In this document: positions 27,359 to 37,355 of the stretch, in pieces
How positions within the stretch are numbered: position 1 is the first letter of the stretch
How the letters are laid out: each line of letters starts with the position of its first letter
Assembly: GCA_023662725.1 (NCBI GenBank)
Contig: JAMPIL010000010.1
Location: 1-58,657, forward strand
DNA length: 58,657 nt
Origin: Ruminococcus flavefaciens
GTDB lineage: Bacteria > Bacillota > Clostridia > Oscillospirales > Ruminococcaceae
Reading direction: 5' to 3'
Notes under the pieces: generated by a model
Told to the model about the DNA's origin: nothing
Seen by the model: the letters and a program-made list of their open reading frames with translations, nothing else
The model's database searches: none
Made by a program: the position numbers and the translations under genes

Positions 27359-27936
27359 TTACTGTTCCGAAAGTTCCTGCGGTGCGATCGGCTTGATTCT
27401 GTAATCCGGAGTATATGCAAGAATACGTTCATCCTTTACAAGCATCATATCACGTATCGTCCTTGGTGCATCCCATTCGCTTGCACCGAAATACACGACA
27501 AGCGTAATAACGGACAGCAATTTATACAACTTATAAAATCCCGAAAGGTACTCCGCATTGGTGTCACCTATATTATTGGTATTTTTATGCGATTTACCAG
27601 CATCAGAAACATGCTTGGCGTACTGAAGTATATCGTATAAACCGTTTCTAACCGGCATTGCATAATGAATATCCTCTGTTTTTCAATGCCCAGAATCAGA
27701 TATGCCGCATTCTCATCTGCCATAGCTGTTGCCATTTTCAGCACATCAGGGAATTTCTGCACCGGCTCGGATTTGTTGTCATCGCCATACGGCAGAACGA
27801 TTTCAGACATATCCAGTTCATGCAGATTTTCAGGTCTTATTATCTGTTCGCCGCCATATATCAGAAAATTAAAAGTGTCTGCAAATACTTCTGTATTCTG
27901 CATATACTCCTTCGTTACTGTATCTTTCATACCCAT
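27359..27936 (-). pseudogene. Rpn-family PD-(D/E)XK nuclease, N-terminal part, frameshifted
   Basis: Begins MGMKDTVTKEYMQNTEVFAD, FNFLIYGGEQIIRPENLHE, characteristic of gut Rpn recombination-promoting nucleases. The frame breaks near 27660 and resumes as MPVRNGLYDILQYAKHVSDA, then AEYLSGFYKLYKLLSVITLV and PRTIRDMMLVKD. It stops at LSEQ, before the usual C-terminal third. GGACGT before the ATG is a weak RBS. A similar C-terminal piece lies alone at 56661-56975. Confidence 0.7.
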
Positions 27937-28075
27937 GACGCATCACGTCCTTTCACACTTATATTATAGCACTTTTTTTCAACTGAAATGCAAGTCATTT
28001 ATGTAAAATCATATCCGTATCAAATCATGCTCATCTATCAAGTTGATTTTCGTGTAATATATTTTGTAGTTCATC

Positions 28076-28454
28076 TTATTCTCCTGTCAGCGTTACGACA
28101 GTATATTCGTGTTTCAACACCTTTGTAAGCTTGTCAAAAACATCACTTGCCTTTATTTTCAGACTTGAAGTATTGATACACGGATGGCAGCCGAAATATT
28201 CTTCATTCAATAAATCCGAATCCACAAGCAATCGAACCTTATTTTCTGTATCATTCATCAAACCCAGAATTGTTGCCGAACCGGGGGTAAGATTCAGTAG
28301 TTCCAGCAGAGAATTTTCATCTGCAAAAGAGAGCCTTGAACATCCAAGCTGACCTGTGATTTCCTTTGTTTTAAACGGTTTGTCAGCAAGCATAACCAGT
28401 AAATAAACATCTGCTTTCTGTCTGTTGCAGAGGAAAAGATTCTTGCAGATTGAT
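28076..28454 (-). pseudogene. Prolyl-tRNA deacylase (PrdX/YbaK) truncated by IS3
   Basis: From about 28450 leftward the frame reads CKNLFLCNRQKADVYLLVML, then GCSRLSFADENSLLELLNL, GSATILGLMND and FGCHPCINTSSLKIKASD, the C-terminal two-thirds of a YbaK/PrdX deacylase that clears Ala or Cys from tRNA-Pro. The N terminus is replaced by an IS3 end at 28456. No start remains. Confidence 0.7.
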
Positions 28455-28455
28455 G

Positions 28456-29345
28456 CTATACTAAAAAAGTAGACACAAAAAGGCGAAAAAGGTATAATAA
28501 TAAAAAGGAGAGAAAAGCATGGAAAACAACAAATATAATGAGTCCGGCTAAGAAAAGTCAATATACAGGAAGAGGAGTTTACAAAAAGTTCACAATAGTT
28601 AAAAAGGCATAGCAAAGCAGACCTTTGCCAGGAAGCAAAAGCCTGAAAAGCGGTGTTATGCTGCTGAGGAGTAATGATCTCAAAAGGCTTTTGATCTCTG
28701 AGAATAGCAAAAATGATGTTGCAAAGTCAGATGGCAGTAAGCCTGTATAATTCAGGAAAAAGCAGTACCAAGATACGGAATGAGCAGTTCCACGCTGCAT
28801 AAATGGATAAAAAAGTATACTCAGGTCAAAGTTTCAGATACCGAAACGAAGACTATGGCAGAGATCAAAAAAATGCAGAAAAAATCAGCTTTACTTGAGG
28901 AAGAAAATATCATATTAAAAAAAGTAATGGCTATCTTCATAAAGGAATCAGGGAAAGAGTCGGATTAATTACTAAGCTCTCCAAAGAACATAATATTAAG
29001 CTTTTGTGCAAAGTTTTGAAGGCAGCCAGAAGCACATATATTCATACAGTAAAGCATGGCTGGACTTATCTTGCAAGCATTTTGGATATTTGTACACGAA
29101 AAATTGTCGGTTACAATTATGGAAGAAAAATGGATCGTTCTCTTGTCATTGTGACCGTGGCAGTCAGTATACTTCATCTGAATACATCTCATCTGCTAAA
29201 AGAATGGACTTCAGACTTTCTTACAGTAAAAAGGGATATCCTTTTGATAACGCACCCATGGATTCATTTCATTCTGTTTTGAAGAAGGAAGAAATCTATC
29301 TGAATCACTATTCTTCTTTCTATGTGGCTAAAATCAGACTCTTTG
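28456..29345 (+). mobile_element. IS3-family element relic
   Basis: The left end carries TATACTAAAAAAGTAGACA, the inverse of the TGTCTACTTTTTT-type end. Inside, OrfA pieces survive (MSSSTLHKWIKKYTQVKVSD, KKSALLEEENIILKKVMAIF) along with a heavily eroded OrfB (KLLCKVLKAARSTYIHTVKH, ICTRKIVGYNYGRKMDRSLV). Several stops and frameshifts interrupt it. It cut the PrdX-like gene on its left and a DNA polymerase gene on its right. Confidence 0.7.
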
Positions 29346-29522
29346 CTCCTCAATAGAAAAACTGCACCCAACAATACGGCTCTTATACGGGTCAAGAGCA
29401 GCTTTTTCTTCCATTCGGTAAGGCTCGTCCGGCGACGTTTCGTAGTCGAAAGCGACAACCGACGCATTGTCTATGTACTCTTGAATTTCCTGCACCGAAG
29501 TTATACATCTGTAATTTTCCAT
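29334..29522 (-). pseudogene. Phage/ICE family A DNA polymerase, N-terminal fragment
   Basis: The 62 codons contain ASVVAFDYETSPDEPYR and ALDPYKSRIVGCSFSI, the first exonuclease motif of phage-type DNA polymerase I (DxE in FDYET). The remaining ~550 residues are missing where the IS3 relic begins. AGGAGAG precedes the start. Confidence 0.7.
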
Positions 29523-29592
29523 GGCACTCTCCTTAATTCAGATGCTCGATAACTTCCCCTGTTTCAGGGTCAATGTTCATTGCATCATCTGC

Positions 29593-29979
29593 TTAGTATC
29601 CGACGCTTCTGCTGAGAGTCTTGACCTGTTTTGTCATGGCAGAGATCAGCGAATATTCTTCCTGTGATAAAGCACGTTCCACTGCAAACTGTGCCTGACT
29701 GTAGCAGTCTGGAGGATTAGAGCCACCTTGATACTCGCTTTTGTAGTAGGCATTCAAGGAATGCTGATAGAGGATCACTGCCGAAAATTCCTTAACTGTT
29801 TCCGGCTCATCGGGGTTCTCACCGGGAATCTCAAACATGATCCCACCGCCTTATGGTATCTTGACACGTTCAAAAGTAGCCGAAAGTCCGTCCATTTCCT
29901 CGCTCATAACATTGGCATGATCAAAGTCCTGCAAAGTGAGAAATCCTGTGTTGTTTGTTTCTACCAATTCATTTTTCAT
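29593..29979 (-). pseudogene. Prophage-type DUF protein with in-frame TAA and internal deletion
   Basis: AAAGGA and an ATG at 29979 start MKNELVETNNTGFLTLQDFD. The frame meets TAA at 29851-29853 and continues GGGIMFEIPGENPDEPETVK, then EFSAVILYQHSLNAYYK and GGSNPPDC. Related phage proteins follow with about 100 residues holding a cysteine cluster. Here the text jumps to the C-terminal ALSQEEYSLISAMTKQVK. It lies between the polymerase fragment and another phage-type gene. Confidence 0.55.
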
Positions 29980-29993
29980 AATTCTGATTCCTT

Positions 29994-30407
29994 TCATTTT
30001 GTAGATTTGCGGACAGACACAGAGGTCTGCTCATAGACGTTGACCAGACCGTTCAGCCAGTCGGGAACGGTATCCTGATTTTCTGCAATTTGCTCCTTGA
30101 CAAAAGCTGACAGGCTGTTTGCATTGACAGTTTCATAAATAAGCTCGCCGAATCCGTTTTCTTTCAGAGTCGAGAAAAGCTCGTCCTTACAATATGCCAT
30201 AGCAGACGCACAAGTTTTTGTTGTAAGCGAAAACATAGTTCCTGCACGGGTGAAGTTCTGTGTTTCAGTTTCTACCATAAGCTGAACCAGTGCATATTCT
30301 GTCTTGTCGATTTCGGCATTGATGTCCTTCACACGCTGCTCTGCGTCCTTTTTCTCCTCACGAAGCTGTTTCAGCTGCTCCGCAAGTTCATACATATTCA
30401 GTTCCAT
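29994..30407 (-). CDS. Prophage-type hypothetical protein, 137 aa
   Basis: A coiled-coil N terminus (MYELAEQLKQLREEKKDAEQ, RVKDINAEIDKTEYALVQLM) leads to a small globular part and SAFVKEQIAENQ near the end. Proteins like this are often found beside phage DNA polymerase and helicase genes, but its function is unknown. It is the only unbroken gene in this replication module. Its stop lies 15 bases before the next gene on the left. Confidence 0.55.
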   Translation of the reverse strand: MELNMYELAEQLKQLREEKKDAEQRVKDINAEIDKTEYALVQLMVETETQNFTRAGTMFSLTTKTCASAMAYCKDELFSTLKENGFGELIYETVNANSLSAFVKEQIAENQDTVPDWLNGLVNVYEQTSVSVRKSTK

Positions 30408-30408
30408 T

Positions 30409-31486
30409 TTAGTCCTCCTTTTCCTGAAACGGATTTATTACGTTACGATAATCATCAACCAGCGTTCTCGCTAAATCCACCTTGTCACGCAGGGAACGAA
30501 GAATTTTTGCATCAACTATATTCTTTGCGATGAAGGTAAATATACAGGCAATTTTCTGTCTGCGATACTCTGTGGATTCTTGCCTTTGCCTGTTCAAAGT
30601 TTGACATTGAATAATACAAACTGTAGAACACGATTGTTGACGCTGCAGCAAGTGTAATACCAAGTCCTGCAGCTGCGATTTGTCCTACAAACACACGGCA
30701 GTCTGCATATTTCTGAAATCTTCTGATTTCTTCGGCACGGTCAGAAATACCTCCACGAACAGAAGCATATCCGATATTTTTCTTTTCAAGTAATTTCTGA
30801 ATATCGTTCAGCTCCGGCACAAATCTTGCCATGATAACCAGCTTTTTATCTTCGGCAAGCATAGTGTCAAGAATATCAGAAAGTGCTTCCAGCTTTGCGG
30901 TGCTGACAGAATTGGTATCTCCCTCATCATCGGTGAGATGACCGTCTGTCATCTGAGATAAGCGGAGCATTTTCGTCAGAACATTCATTGCGGAAACCTC
31001 AGAACCGGCAAGCTCTGCAAAGTTTTCTTTTTCAAGCTGTTTGTACAGCTTCATAGCTTTTGGTTCTAACTCTACGGTGCGAATTTCTTCCGTAATTTCG
31101 GGCAAGTCAAGACATTCCGCTTTTGTCACACGATAATCAATGGAGTGCAGTTTCTTTAGCTGTTCTTTCTTCTGAGAGATGCTGCCTTTCAAGACAGTGA
31201 GTGTAAAATGAAAGTCAGCAAAACGTGCAAATTCCTGTTCCCATACGCCGAGTATGGACAGAGGTGCAGTTAACAGAATTTTCTTAATATACCTGTATTG
31301 ATGTAGGATTCCCGCTATTGCAATGCTGGTGATAGTCTTTCCGCAGCCCATTTCCATCAGCAGTGCAACACCGTTACTATGTACTTCAGACGGCAGGATT
31401 TCGAATCGTTCGCAAGCGAACTGGCAGGCATTCTACTGATGCTGATACAGATTTGCTTTGATTGGGATTTTCAGAATTTCTTTCAT
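30409..31486 (-). pseudogene. SNF2-type phage helicase relic
   Basis: AGGAG and the ATG at 31486 begin MKEILKIPIKANLYQHQ, then TAG (31433-31435), then the Walker A region LLMEMGCGKTITSIAIAGIL. After LLTAPLSILGVWEQEFARF about 100 codons including the DEAH box are missing. The C-terminal lobe remains (DGHLTDDEGD, VIMARFVPELNDIQKLLEKK, VGQIAAAGLGITLAAASTIV, ARIHRVSQTENCLYIYL). A frameshift near 30530 leads to the true end VDLARTLVDDYRNVINPFQE. The helicase is inactive. Confidence 0.7.
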
Positions 31487-31547
31487 TTTGTGGTTCTCCT
31501 TATGCTTTGCATGGTCGATATGTATTTGTACCGAATTTGGCGAGTAT

Positions 31548-31838
31548 TTACTTTAAGACCTGACTTTGATACTCATTGGCTTTTGGTATTAGTTCCTCTA
31601 AAACTATTATTTCTTCTCCTGAAAAGAGATTTTTATTTGGATAATACCAGTCAGGAAGACGAATACCGCCGCCATTTCCACTAATGCTCTCAAGAGGATA
31701 TTCCAGCATGAGAGCACGAATGTCTCTGCGGATTGTTTTTTCTGACACGCTGAACAACTTCATCAAAAGCGGTACTGTACTCTTTCAGCGTAAAACCATG
31801 ATTCTCATAATTTCCGCCCTGCGTTCCGTGACACTCAT
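31548..31838 (-). pseudogene. HTH/WYL-type transcription regulator fragment with in-frame TGA
   Basis: AGGAGGGG and the ATG at 31838 start MSVTERRAEIMRIMVLR, then TGA at 31785-31787, then KLFSVSEKTIRRDIRALMLE, the recognition helix of a DeoR/YafY-like winged helix, and GGIRLPDWYYPNKNLFSGEE. It stops at 31548 before any ligand-binding (WYL) domain, so it is also C-terminally truncated. Confidence 0.6.
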
Positions 31839-31979
31839 GCTGTTCCCCTCCTTTCTGCATCATCTATTTTTATTCTACAACCCAAACTGGTCAACCCGTG
31901 ACCAGTTTGAAAATAATTCACATTTATAAATTTTAAGTTCTGAACCCACGCATATATTAACGATTTTCTAAAATAAAAA

Positions 31980-32018
31980 AGTCCGGCAAGCTACAAACTC
32001 AGTGCAGCTTGTCGGACT
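31980..32018. terminator. Terminator after the DUF3825 gene
   Basis: AGTCCGGCAAGCT and AGCTTGTCGGACT form a 13-bp stem with one G-T pair and T-rich flanks, just beyond the stop of the - strand DUF3825 gene. Confidence 0.7.
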
Positions 32019-32039
32019 CTCTGATTTTATATCTTTTGA

Positions 32040-32849
32040 TTATTTCACAAGTTCAGTCAGCCATGGAGCAACAGGTCGGGCGATGACTCTTGCATTCAAA
32101 TATGCCATTTCAAGCGTCAGGCAAGTGTTGCCGAGATAATATCCGTCCATTACAGACAGCGTCATGGCAAGATCGGATTTCTTCATGTTGGTCAGATGTA
32201 TTAGGATCAAATGCTGTAATTTATTCTGATAGCCCTGCGGAACAACAAGTCCGGGTTCTATCACAGCTTTTATTCTTGCAAGCTCTACTGCCGTTTCCAG
32301 CAGAAGTGGAAGATTCTTAGCCTTTCGGATTTTAGCCGGAATGCGTTCAAGGTTTTCTTCATCACCTAAGATATGTTCAACATTCACTCTGATGGACCAT
32401 TACGGATTAAAGTTAATATCATTCTGTATTGTCGGATAACTCGGACGTTCCGGCAGCGGTTCGATGTATTTCATTCGTGGAGACACTTCATCGCAAAATC
32501 CACGAAAATACCATTTAAATGTGGTATCAAGTTTTTTATTGCGTTCAAAGCAGCCGTAAATCGCTTTGTAACGATGATTGTACAGTCCTGTGTGAAAGCA
32601 GGCATACTCGTTTTCAATGTGAAAAAACTTTGCTGCCTTATTCGGATTGGATTCTGTATTATAATCAATGCTCTGCTTGCGAAAGATCATATTGATATAT
32701 CGCTCCAATATGGGCGTATCTGTATTTCTTGTTGCTGTTGTCGGTTTCTTAAACTTCCAAGGCTCCGGCAGTGCTATTTCAGCAAGTTCATCCAACTGCC
32801 CGTACCAGTCCGGTACATAGGCAAATTCAAATAAATCCATCGGTATCAT
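32040..32849 (-). pseudogene. DUF3825-domain protein with one in-frame TAA
   Basis: A single 270-codon frame: MIPMDLFEFAYVPDWYGQLD, LPEPWKFKKP, ACFHTGLYNHRYKAIYGCFE, WYFRGFCDEVSP, TAA at 32400-32402, then WSIRVNVEHILGDEENLERI and LVVPQGYQNKLQHLILIHL. These match DUF3825, a domain often found with OST-HTH or on ICEs; its biochemical role is not known. The ATG overlaps the stop of the HTH gene before it (ATGA), so it was co-translated. Confidence 0.7.
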
Positions 32850-33085
32850 TTTATCACCCTGCACTTTGGAAGTGCCTCAAGATACTTTGTCTGTATCTCT
32901 GCTTTCATATCCTCGTCTACATAGCGGCGTTCTGTACCGTCAGGTCTGACTTCAATAACAGTTGACAAGGCATTTATGTACCGATCATAAATATGTAAAA
33001 TTGTTTCTACTGCCTGTGGTTCACCGCAAACAGCCTGTTGAATTAAGATATAGCTCAATTCAGGGGTCTCGTCCGTGATTTTCAT
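32846..33085 (-). CDS. Conjugative-transposon helix-turn-helix protein, 79 aa
   Basis: LIQQAVCGEPQAVETILHIY, DRYINALSTVIEV, then DEDMKAEIQTKYLEALPKCR fit the small HTH_16-type proteins, related to sigma region 2, that sit beside sigma factors on Tn916-like elements. The ATG at 33085 lies within the end of the upstream sigma gene (33060), and its own stop overlaps the DUF3825 start. It is intact. It probably regulates element excision or transfer. Confidence 0.65.
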   Translation of the reverse strand: MKITDETPELSYILIQQAVCGEPQAVETILHIYDRYINALSTVIEVRPDGTERRYVDEDMKAEIQTKYLEALPKCRVIK

Positions 33086-33452
33086 AGTATCTTCGAACTT
33101 TGCTGAACGCACGATTTCTCAAGTTATATACCGTACGTCTTGTAACCTCCAGTCTTTTTGATATTTCTTCATCTGTCATCGACAGCCAATAATCCATTAG
33201 AAGAACATTCTACTGATTTTCTTTCAAATCTTCCAGAGTATGGTATAGAAGTTCGCTTTCGATGATACATGGATGATCTTCAACATATATCAGATATTGC
33301 TCTGACGGACGTTTGTCCTCCATTGTTAGTGAATTCAGCAAATACTGCACTGATATGCTTCCCGTGCTGTAATGTTTTCTTTGATTGACTGCTGCTCGTT
33401 TTAAATTTCTGCTGCAATTCCGTATGACCTTTTTACAGAAGAAATCAAACAT
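33060..33452 (-). pseudogene. ICE-type sigma-70-like factor with in-frame TAG
   Basis: The frame begins MFDFFCKKVIRNCSRNLKRA and continues to YHTLEDLKENQ, TAG (33210-33212), then VLLMDYWLSMTDEEISKRLE and VTRRTVYNLRNRAFSKVRRY, a clear region 4 helix-turn-helix. The stop removes the DNA-binding half. The start is uncertain: a few in-frame codons (SPETEKRICA) precede the ATG. The gene forms a unit with the HTH and DUF3825 genes. Confidence 0.65.
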
Positions 33453-33683
33453 TGCACATATTCGCTTCTCCGTTTCAGGTGAAGTCTGCGTGGTTCATCC
33501 CTCCTTTGCAGATATAAGCTTTTGGACATTTTTCACCCCTTTTGATATACCAGAACACATTCCGTACATCAAAATGAGAAAGTTTTCAAAAAAATATTTG
33601 TAAACTTTCTGTGAATATCAAAATAGTAAAAAAGAGCATAACAATTCAAGCTGTTTCGCTTAATCATTATGCTCAATAACAGC

Positions 33684-33715
33684 AAAAGCAGCCGTATCAA
33701 CATACGACTGCTTTT
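33684..33715. terminator. Terminator of the ApbE / Gx operon
   Basis: AAAAGCAG-CCGTATCAACATACGA-CTGCTTTT forms a strong stem. A second hairpin (GAGCATAA...TTATGCTC, 33634-33673) lies next to it. They close the long leftward redox operon on one side and the ICE relic on the other. Confidence 0.7.
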
Positions 33716-33800
33716 CTGATTTGTCCCTTGTATCGGAATACGATACCCCTAATAATATCTATATAAATTCCTGATGTGCAGTATCAGAAAATTACATCGT

Positions 33801-34200
33801 TTAATGAAATATACGATTAAGTCCAACTCTTTCAATCAGTATCTGTACGCAGGCTCCTATAAACGCTCCGGCAATGCATCCCAAAACTAACAAGAAGGGA
33901 AGATAAGCGATCACAGCAGTTGTTTTCATCATTATTACTGCCACGGAAATTTGTCCAATATTGTGAAGAACTGCTCCAAGTATGCTGCAAATCCAGATAT
34001 GCTTCTCATCAATTACACGCCGCATCAGCAGCATTCCCATTAAGCAAAGTACTGCACCGCCTAAACTGTAAAACATGGAACTGATATTACCTCCGAAAAT
34101 CGAACCGAGAAGAATTCTTGTAATCGTTTCTTTCACTGTACAGTGATACATGGCATAAACAGTCACGATATTTGCAAGTCCCAATTTCACTCCGGGAATC
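33801..34200 (-). pseudogene. Gx transporter (HepA-like) membrane protein, N-terminally truncated
   Basis: The frame VKLGLANIVTVYAMYH, then ILLGSIFGGNISSMFYSLGG and LGAVLHNIGQISVAVIMMKT matches the Gx transporter family that follows NusG-II and ApbE genes in many Firmicutes. The first ~45 residues are missing, and the upstream NusG-II frame runs straight into it in another frame near 34195, so a deletion joined the two genes. Confidence 0.65.
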
Positions 34201-34553
34201 GGAGTCTATATCATTATTTTCTACAAATTCTATAATAAGTCGATTAGGCAGACATACGATTGGTGCAGCACTTGATTTCAATTCCCCCATTTTAACGCAA
34301 GTCTGATCAAGACATTCTGCATCAATGGCGCAAATCTGATGCTCCTGAATCCGGATCACATTTTTACTTCCCTGATATTCAATATAAATCATCTGATCTT
34401 CCGCCTGCTCCAGATCAATCGTATACAAAATTTCACCGTCCTGAATAATATTGACTATCTGACCGTGAGGACGAAAAATCAAATATAGACTTCCAATGAT
34501 TCCGACAGTAAAAATCAAGATGCAAACTGTAATCCAAATTTTTTATGTTTCAT
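34201..34553 (-). pseudogene. NusG domain II protein, frameshifted at its start
   Basis: The ATG at 34553 overlaps the ApbE stop (ATGA). One extra A in the A6 run would give MKHKKIWITVCILIFTVG, a membrane anchor; as it stands the frame breaks after six codons. The rest is a clear NusG-II domain: IEYQGSKNVIRIQEHQICA, CLDQTCVKMGEL and PIVCLPNRLIIEF. Such proteins accompany ApbE and are thought to act outside the membrane in redox or electron-transfer contexts. The C-terminal tail is fused out of frame to the Gx relic. Confidence 0.65.
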
Positions 34554-35354
34554 CGCCTCACCACATTTACTTCCAGATTGCCATATATTTCGTTCAGTGC
34601 AAAATTATCTTCCAACCCATCTGTGATATAAATTTCTCCATTCTCAGCCACAAGAACCATTTCAAAATTGTCATGTTGTTTCCATAGTTCCTCTGCCTTG
34701 TCCAGTCCCATGACCAACAATGAAGTGGAAAGTGCATCGCAGAGCCGTCCCTCTTTTCCAACAACTGTTACAGATACCAATCCGCTTTGTGCAGTTTTTC
34801 CGGTTTTTGGATCGAGAATGTGCCAGTAGCTTTCACCGTCATCACTAACAAAATATCTCTCATAACCACCCGAAGTGATCACTGCACAATCGGAAATTTC
34901 CAGTGTTGCAAAATTCCCCTCACCAAAAGGACTTCGCAAACCAAGCTTCCAATCTGTTCCGTAGGGCTTTGTGCCGATCGTCTGAATGTTTCCACCCAAG
35001 TCAAGCAATACGGATTCAATGCCGTTTTCCTTCAATACTTCTGTTACTAAATCACCTGTATAGCCTTTACCGACTGCTCCTAAATCTATCTGCTACTGTG
35101 ATTTATGGCATAAATTTCGCTGTTTTCGTCTGTAAGAGACCATAGTTTTTACAATTCTGGAACCTTTTTTCCGCCTGATTTAACACTGATTCAGAATTTT
35201 CACTGTAGACGGTAATCGTCATATATGTATCCATTGCAAAGAACGATTTGCTTTTGGGGGCTTCCGATGATTGGGTTGGCTGATTGCCACAGGCGTTTAA
35301 GAAAGCGATACTGGTCAATAATCCTAAAAGCATATATTTTCGCATAATCATCAC
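34550..35354 (-). pseudogene. ApbE-like FAD:protein FMN transferase lipoprotein, internal deletion
   Basis: The start MMIMRKYMLLGLLTSIAFLN leads to a lipobox (LNACGN) and the ApbE entry AMDTYMTITVYSENSE. After about residue 60 the frame is lost (TDENSEIYAINHS in a second frame). The C-terminal domain resumes as DLGAVGKGYTGDLVTEVLKE, LLDLGGNIQTIG, SDCAVITSGGYERYF and DALSTSLLVMG. Roughly 70 residues in the middle, including FAD-binding residues, are missing. Intact ApbE proteins attach FMN to Thr/Ser of secreted or membrane redox proteins. It ends the lipoprotein operon. Confidence 0.75.
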
Positions 35355-35364
35355 TCATTTTTAA

Positions 35365-35898
35365 CTATGCAAGCTCTATTGTAACTTCAATTGTTCCCTC
35401 AAGCATTTGCAATATTTCTTGTGAACTGGTAATATGACCAAGGAGAACAAGATTGTCTATACTTTCTGACTTCTCTTCATCGTCTACAAAGATAACAAAA
35501 TTTTTAGCAGGCGTCCAGAACGTTAAATCACCGTTTTTATAACCGTTCTGAACGTCACTTTCACTGTATGATATACCCAGTCTGCCGCCGCAGAAATCAT
35601 TATCGGAATCATTCAGAGTTACAGTAAGCGGAAGCTGTTCAATTAGACTTTTTGCCGGCACTGAATCATTTAGATATGCATCAAGAACTGTATTTCCGAT
35701 AGTTAAAGTAACTGAAGTCTGTTCATTTTCGGATTTTTCCACTTTAAAACTTTCAGTAGATAAGTTTATACTGTCACTGCTTGTGGAAATTTCAAAATTA
35801 TCAACAGACGAACTCAAAGTGGAGGTATCACTTGAATCACAAGCTGCCAGCGGAAAAGTAAAAATAATCGCTGATATAAACACAAAACATCTTTTCAT
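35365..35898 (-). CDS. Cyclophilin-like-fold lipoprotein (type B domain), 177 aa
   Basis: A lipoprotein signal (FISAIIFTFPLAACDS) precedes a Ser-rich linker and one cyclophilin-like domain: TSVTLTIGNTVLDAYLNDS, LTVTLNDSDNDFCGGRLGIS, FWTPAKNFVIFVDDEE. The family has a cyclophilin fold but no proven isomerase activity. The domain is nearly identical at DNA level to the C-terminal domain of the dockerin protein at 38743. AAGAAAGG precedes the start. It lies between a flavodoxin lipoprotein and ApbE. Confidence 0.75.
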   Translation of the reverse strand: MKRCFVFISAIIFTFPLAACDSSDTSTLSSSVDNFEISTSSDSINLSTESFKVEKSENEQTSVTLTIGNTVLDAYLNDSVPAKSLIEQLPLTVTLNDSDNDFCGGRLGISYSESDVQNGYKNGDLTFWTPAKNFVIFVDDEEKSESIDNLVLLGHITSSQEILQMLEGTIEVTIELA

Positions 35899-35916
35899 TA
35901 GTATTACATACCTTTC

Positions 35917-36669
35917 TTAATCAGTCATTCCAATATCTGAAAGCCATGATGATATATCATCCGTCATATCCTGCTGTCCTGTCCGAAGTGTAACTCCTTT
36001 TAAAACAACTGTACTTTCAGCGAGGCTTGAAATATTATTTTCACTTTCATCAATTCCGGCTCCCATTGTAGTACAAAATGGAATTATTGTTTTACCGGAA
36101 AAATCATATTCTTCAAGAAATGTGCGAATCGCCATTGGTTCAATATACCACCAAATAGGATATCCGATATAAACCACATCATAATCATCCATACTTTCTA
36201 AATGCGACGATAATTCGGGACGTGCATCAGAACGCATCTCCTCCTCTGCAACTGCTGAGCATTCCCGATGATCGACGGGATATGTTCTAACAGTCTTTAT
36301 TGCAAACAAATCACCGCCTACAAGTTCTTGTATTTTCAGAGCCGCTGTTTCTGTATTGCCTATGGAAGGCGTAGCGTGCGTTGAAGCGTCAGCATCTTCG
36401 GGAACAATCTCATTAAGTGAAAAATAAGCAATCAAAATTTTTGACTCTTGATCTTCAATATCTGCATCTGTAGACTGAATTATTTCGCTGCTTAGTGTAT
36501 CTGTTTGATTTTGTACAAGTGCCGAAGATTCCGACCTTGTTTCTTCGCTATTATGAATAAACTCAGCAGATAAATCATTGCGGTTCATAGAATCTGAATC
36601 TTCATTGCTGCAGGCAGCAAGCGAAATCAGAATCAATATCAACGTACAAATATAAACAACTTTTTTCAT
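35917..36669 (-). CDS. Flavodoxin-like lipoprotein, 250 aa
   Basis: Lipobox LISLAACSN, an acidic Ser/Thr linker, then a flavodoxin domain from about residue 80: ILIAYFSLNEIVPEDADAST, IGNTETAALKIQELVGGDLF, DDYDVVYIGYPIWWYIEPMA, FSGKTIIPFCTTMGAGIDES. The FMN phosphate loop is extended, as in the long-loop secreted flavodoxins of gut bacteria. It should hold a flavin outside the membrane and pass electrons to or from partners. Its ATG overlaps the stop of the DUF4405 gene, which suggests they work together. Confidence 0.8.
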   Translation of the reverse strand: MKKVVYICTLILILISLAACSNEDSDSMNRNDLSAEFIHNSEETRSESSALVQNQTDTLSSEIIQSTDADIEDQESKILIAYFSLNEIVPEDADASTHATPSIGNTETAALKIQELVGGDLFAIKTVRTYPVDHRECSAVAEEEMRSDARPELSSHLESMDDYDVVYIGYPIWWYIEPMAIRTFLEEYDFSGKTIIPFCTTMGAGIDESENNISSLAESTVVLKGVTLRTGQQDMTDDISSWLSDIGMTD

Positions 36670-37343
36670 TTCTTACCACCCTTCTTTATTTTCATGATTT
36701 TTGACAAATAATATGTTATAGATGCAAATAATACTAAGACTGCAATATAATCTGCAAAAAAGAATAAAGCAGGTTCTTGGAAATCAAAAAACGCATATTC
36801 TATCAGCAAGAATAATCTGTCTGCAATTTGTCTTGCATTTAATGCATATATTCCGTATATTGCAGTCATTAGAACAAGAATACGGCTCATAGTTTCAATT
36901 GCTCTTTTATGTGTTCTGATTTTTTTATTTATTCTTCCAATCACCATACCCCAATGCATGCCTAAATGTGCAGATATCAGAATATAGCCCCATGCAGTAG
37001 AAATCATATGGAGTCTGCGTCCAAACATTCCCGCTCTTAGATTAAGAAATCCAAATACCTCTCTTGAAAGCATAACGTCACTTATCATCATGCCGATCAT
37101 AGCGGCAAACAGTGAAAAATTTAAAATTGTACTTAATATACGAACAGCAGAATATTTTCCTTTGAAGATTCCTTTATACCACTTAATATTTAAAATATGA
37201 TGCAAAATAAATAGTGCAAATAATATAATGCCAAGCCATTCATGCAGTTTATTTCCTGTTATATGATACGCCATCATACAAAGAAACAAAACGGTCATTA
37301 TAACATCTGTTGCTATTTTCAGCAAATTTATATTATTGTTCAT
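36666..37343 (-). CDS. DUF4405 four-helix membrane protein (cytochrome-b-like), 225 aa
   Basis: About five hydrophobic helices with histidines placed as in DUF4405 / ferric-reductase-like proteins: YHITGNKLHEWLG, LFILHHILNIKWYKG, and AWGYILISAHLGMHWGMV. Paired His across helices could bind haem. It may move electrons across the membrane to the extracytoplasmic flavodoxins encoded on both sides. Haem binding is inferred from pattern only. A weak AAGGAA precedes the start; the stop overlaps the next flavodoxin gene. Confidence 0.7.
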   Translation of the reverse strand: MNNNINLLKIATDVIMTVLFLCMMAYHITGNKLHEWLGIILFALFILHHILNIKWYKGIFKGKYSAVRILSTILNFSLFAAMIGMMISDVMLSREVFGFLNLRAGMFGRRLHMISTAWGYILISAHLGMHWGMVIGRINKKIRTHKRAIETMSRILVLMTAIYGIYALNARQIADRLFLLIEYAFFDFQEPALFFFADYIAVLVLFASITYYLSKIMKIKKGGKK

Positions 37344-37355
37344 GGTTATTTCCTT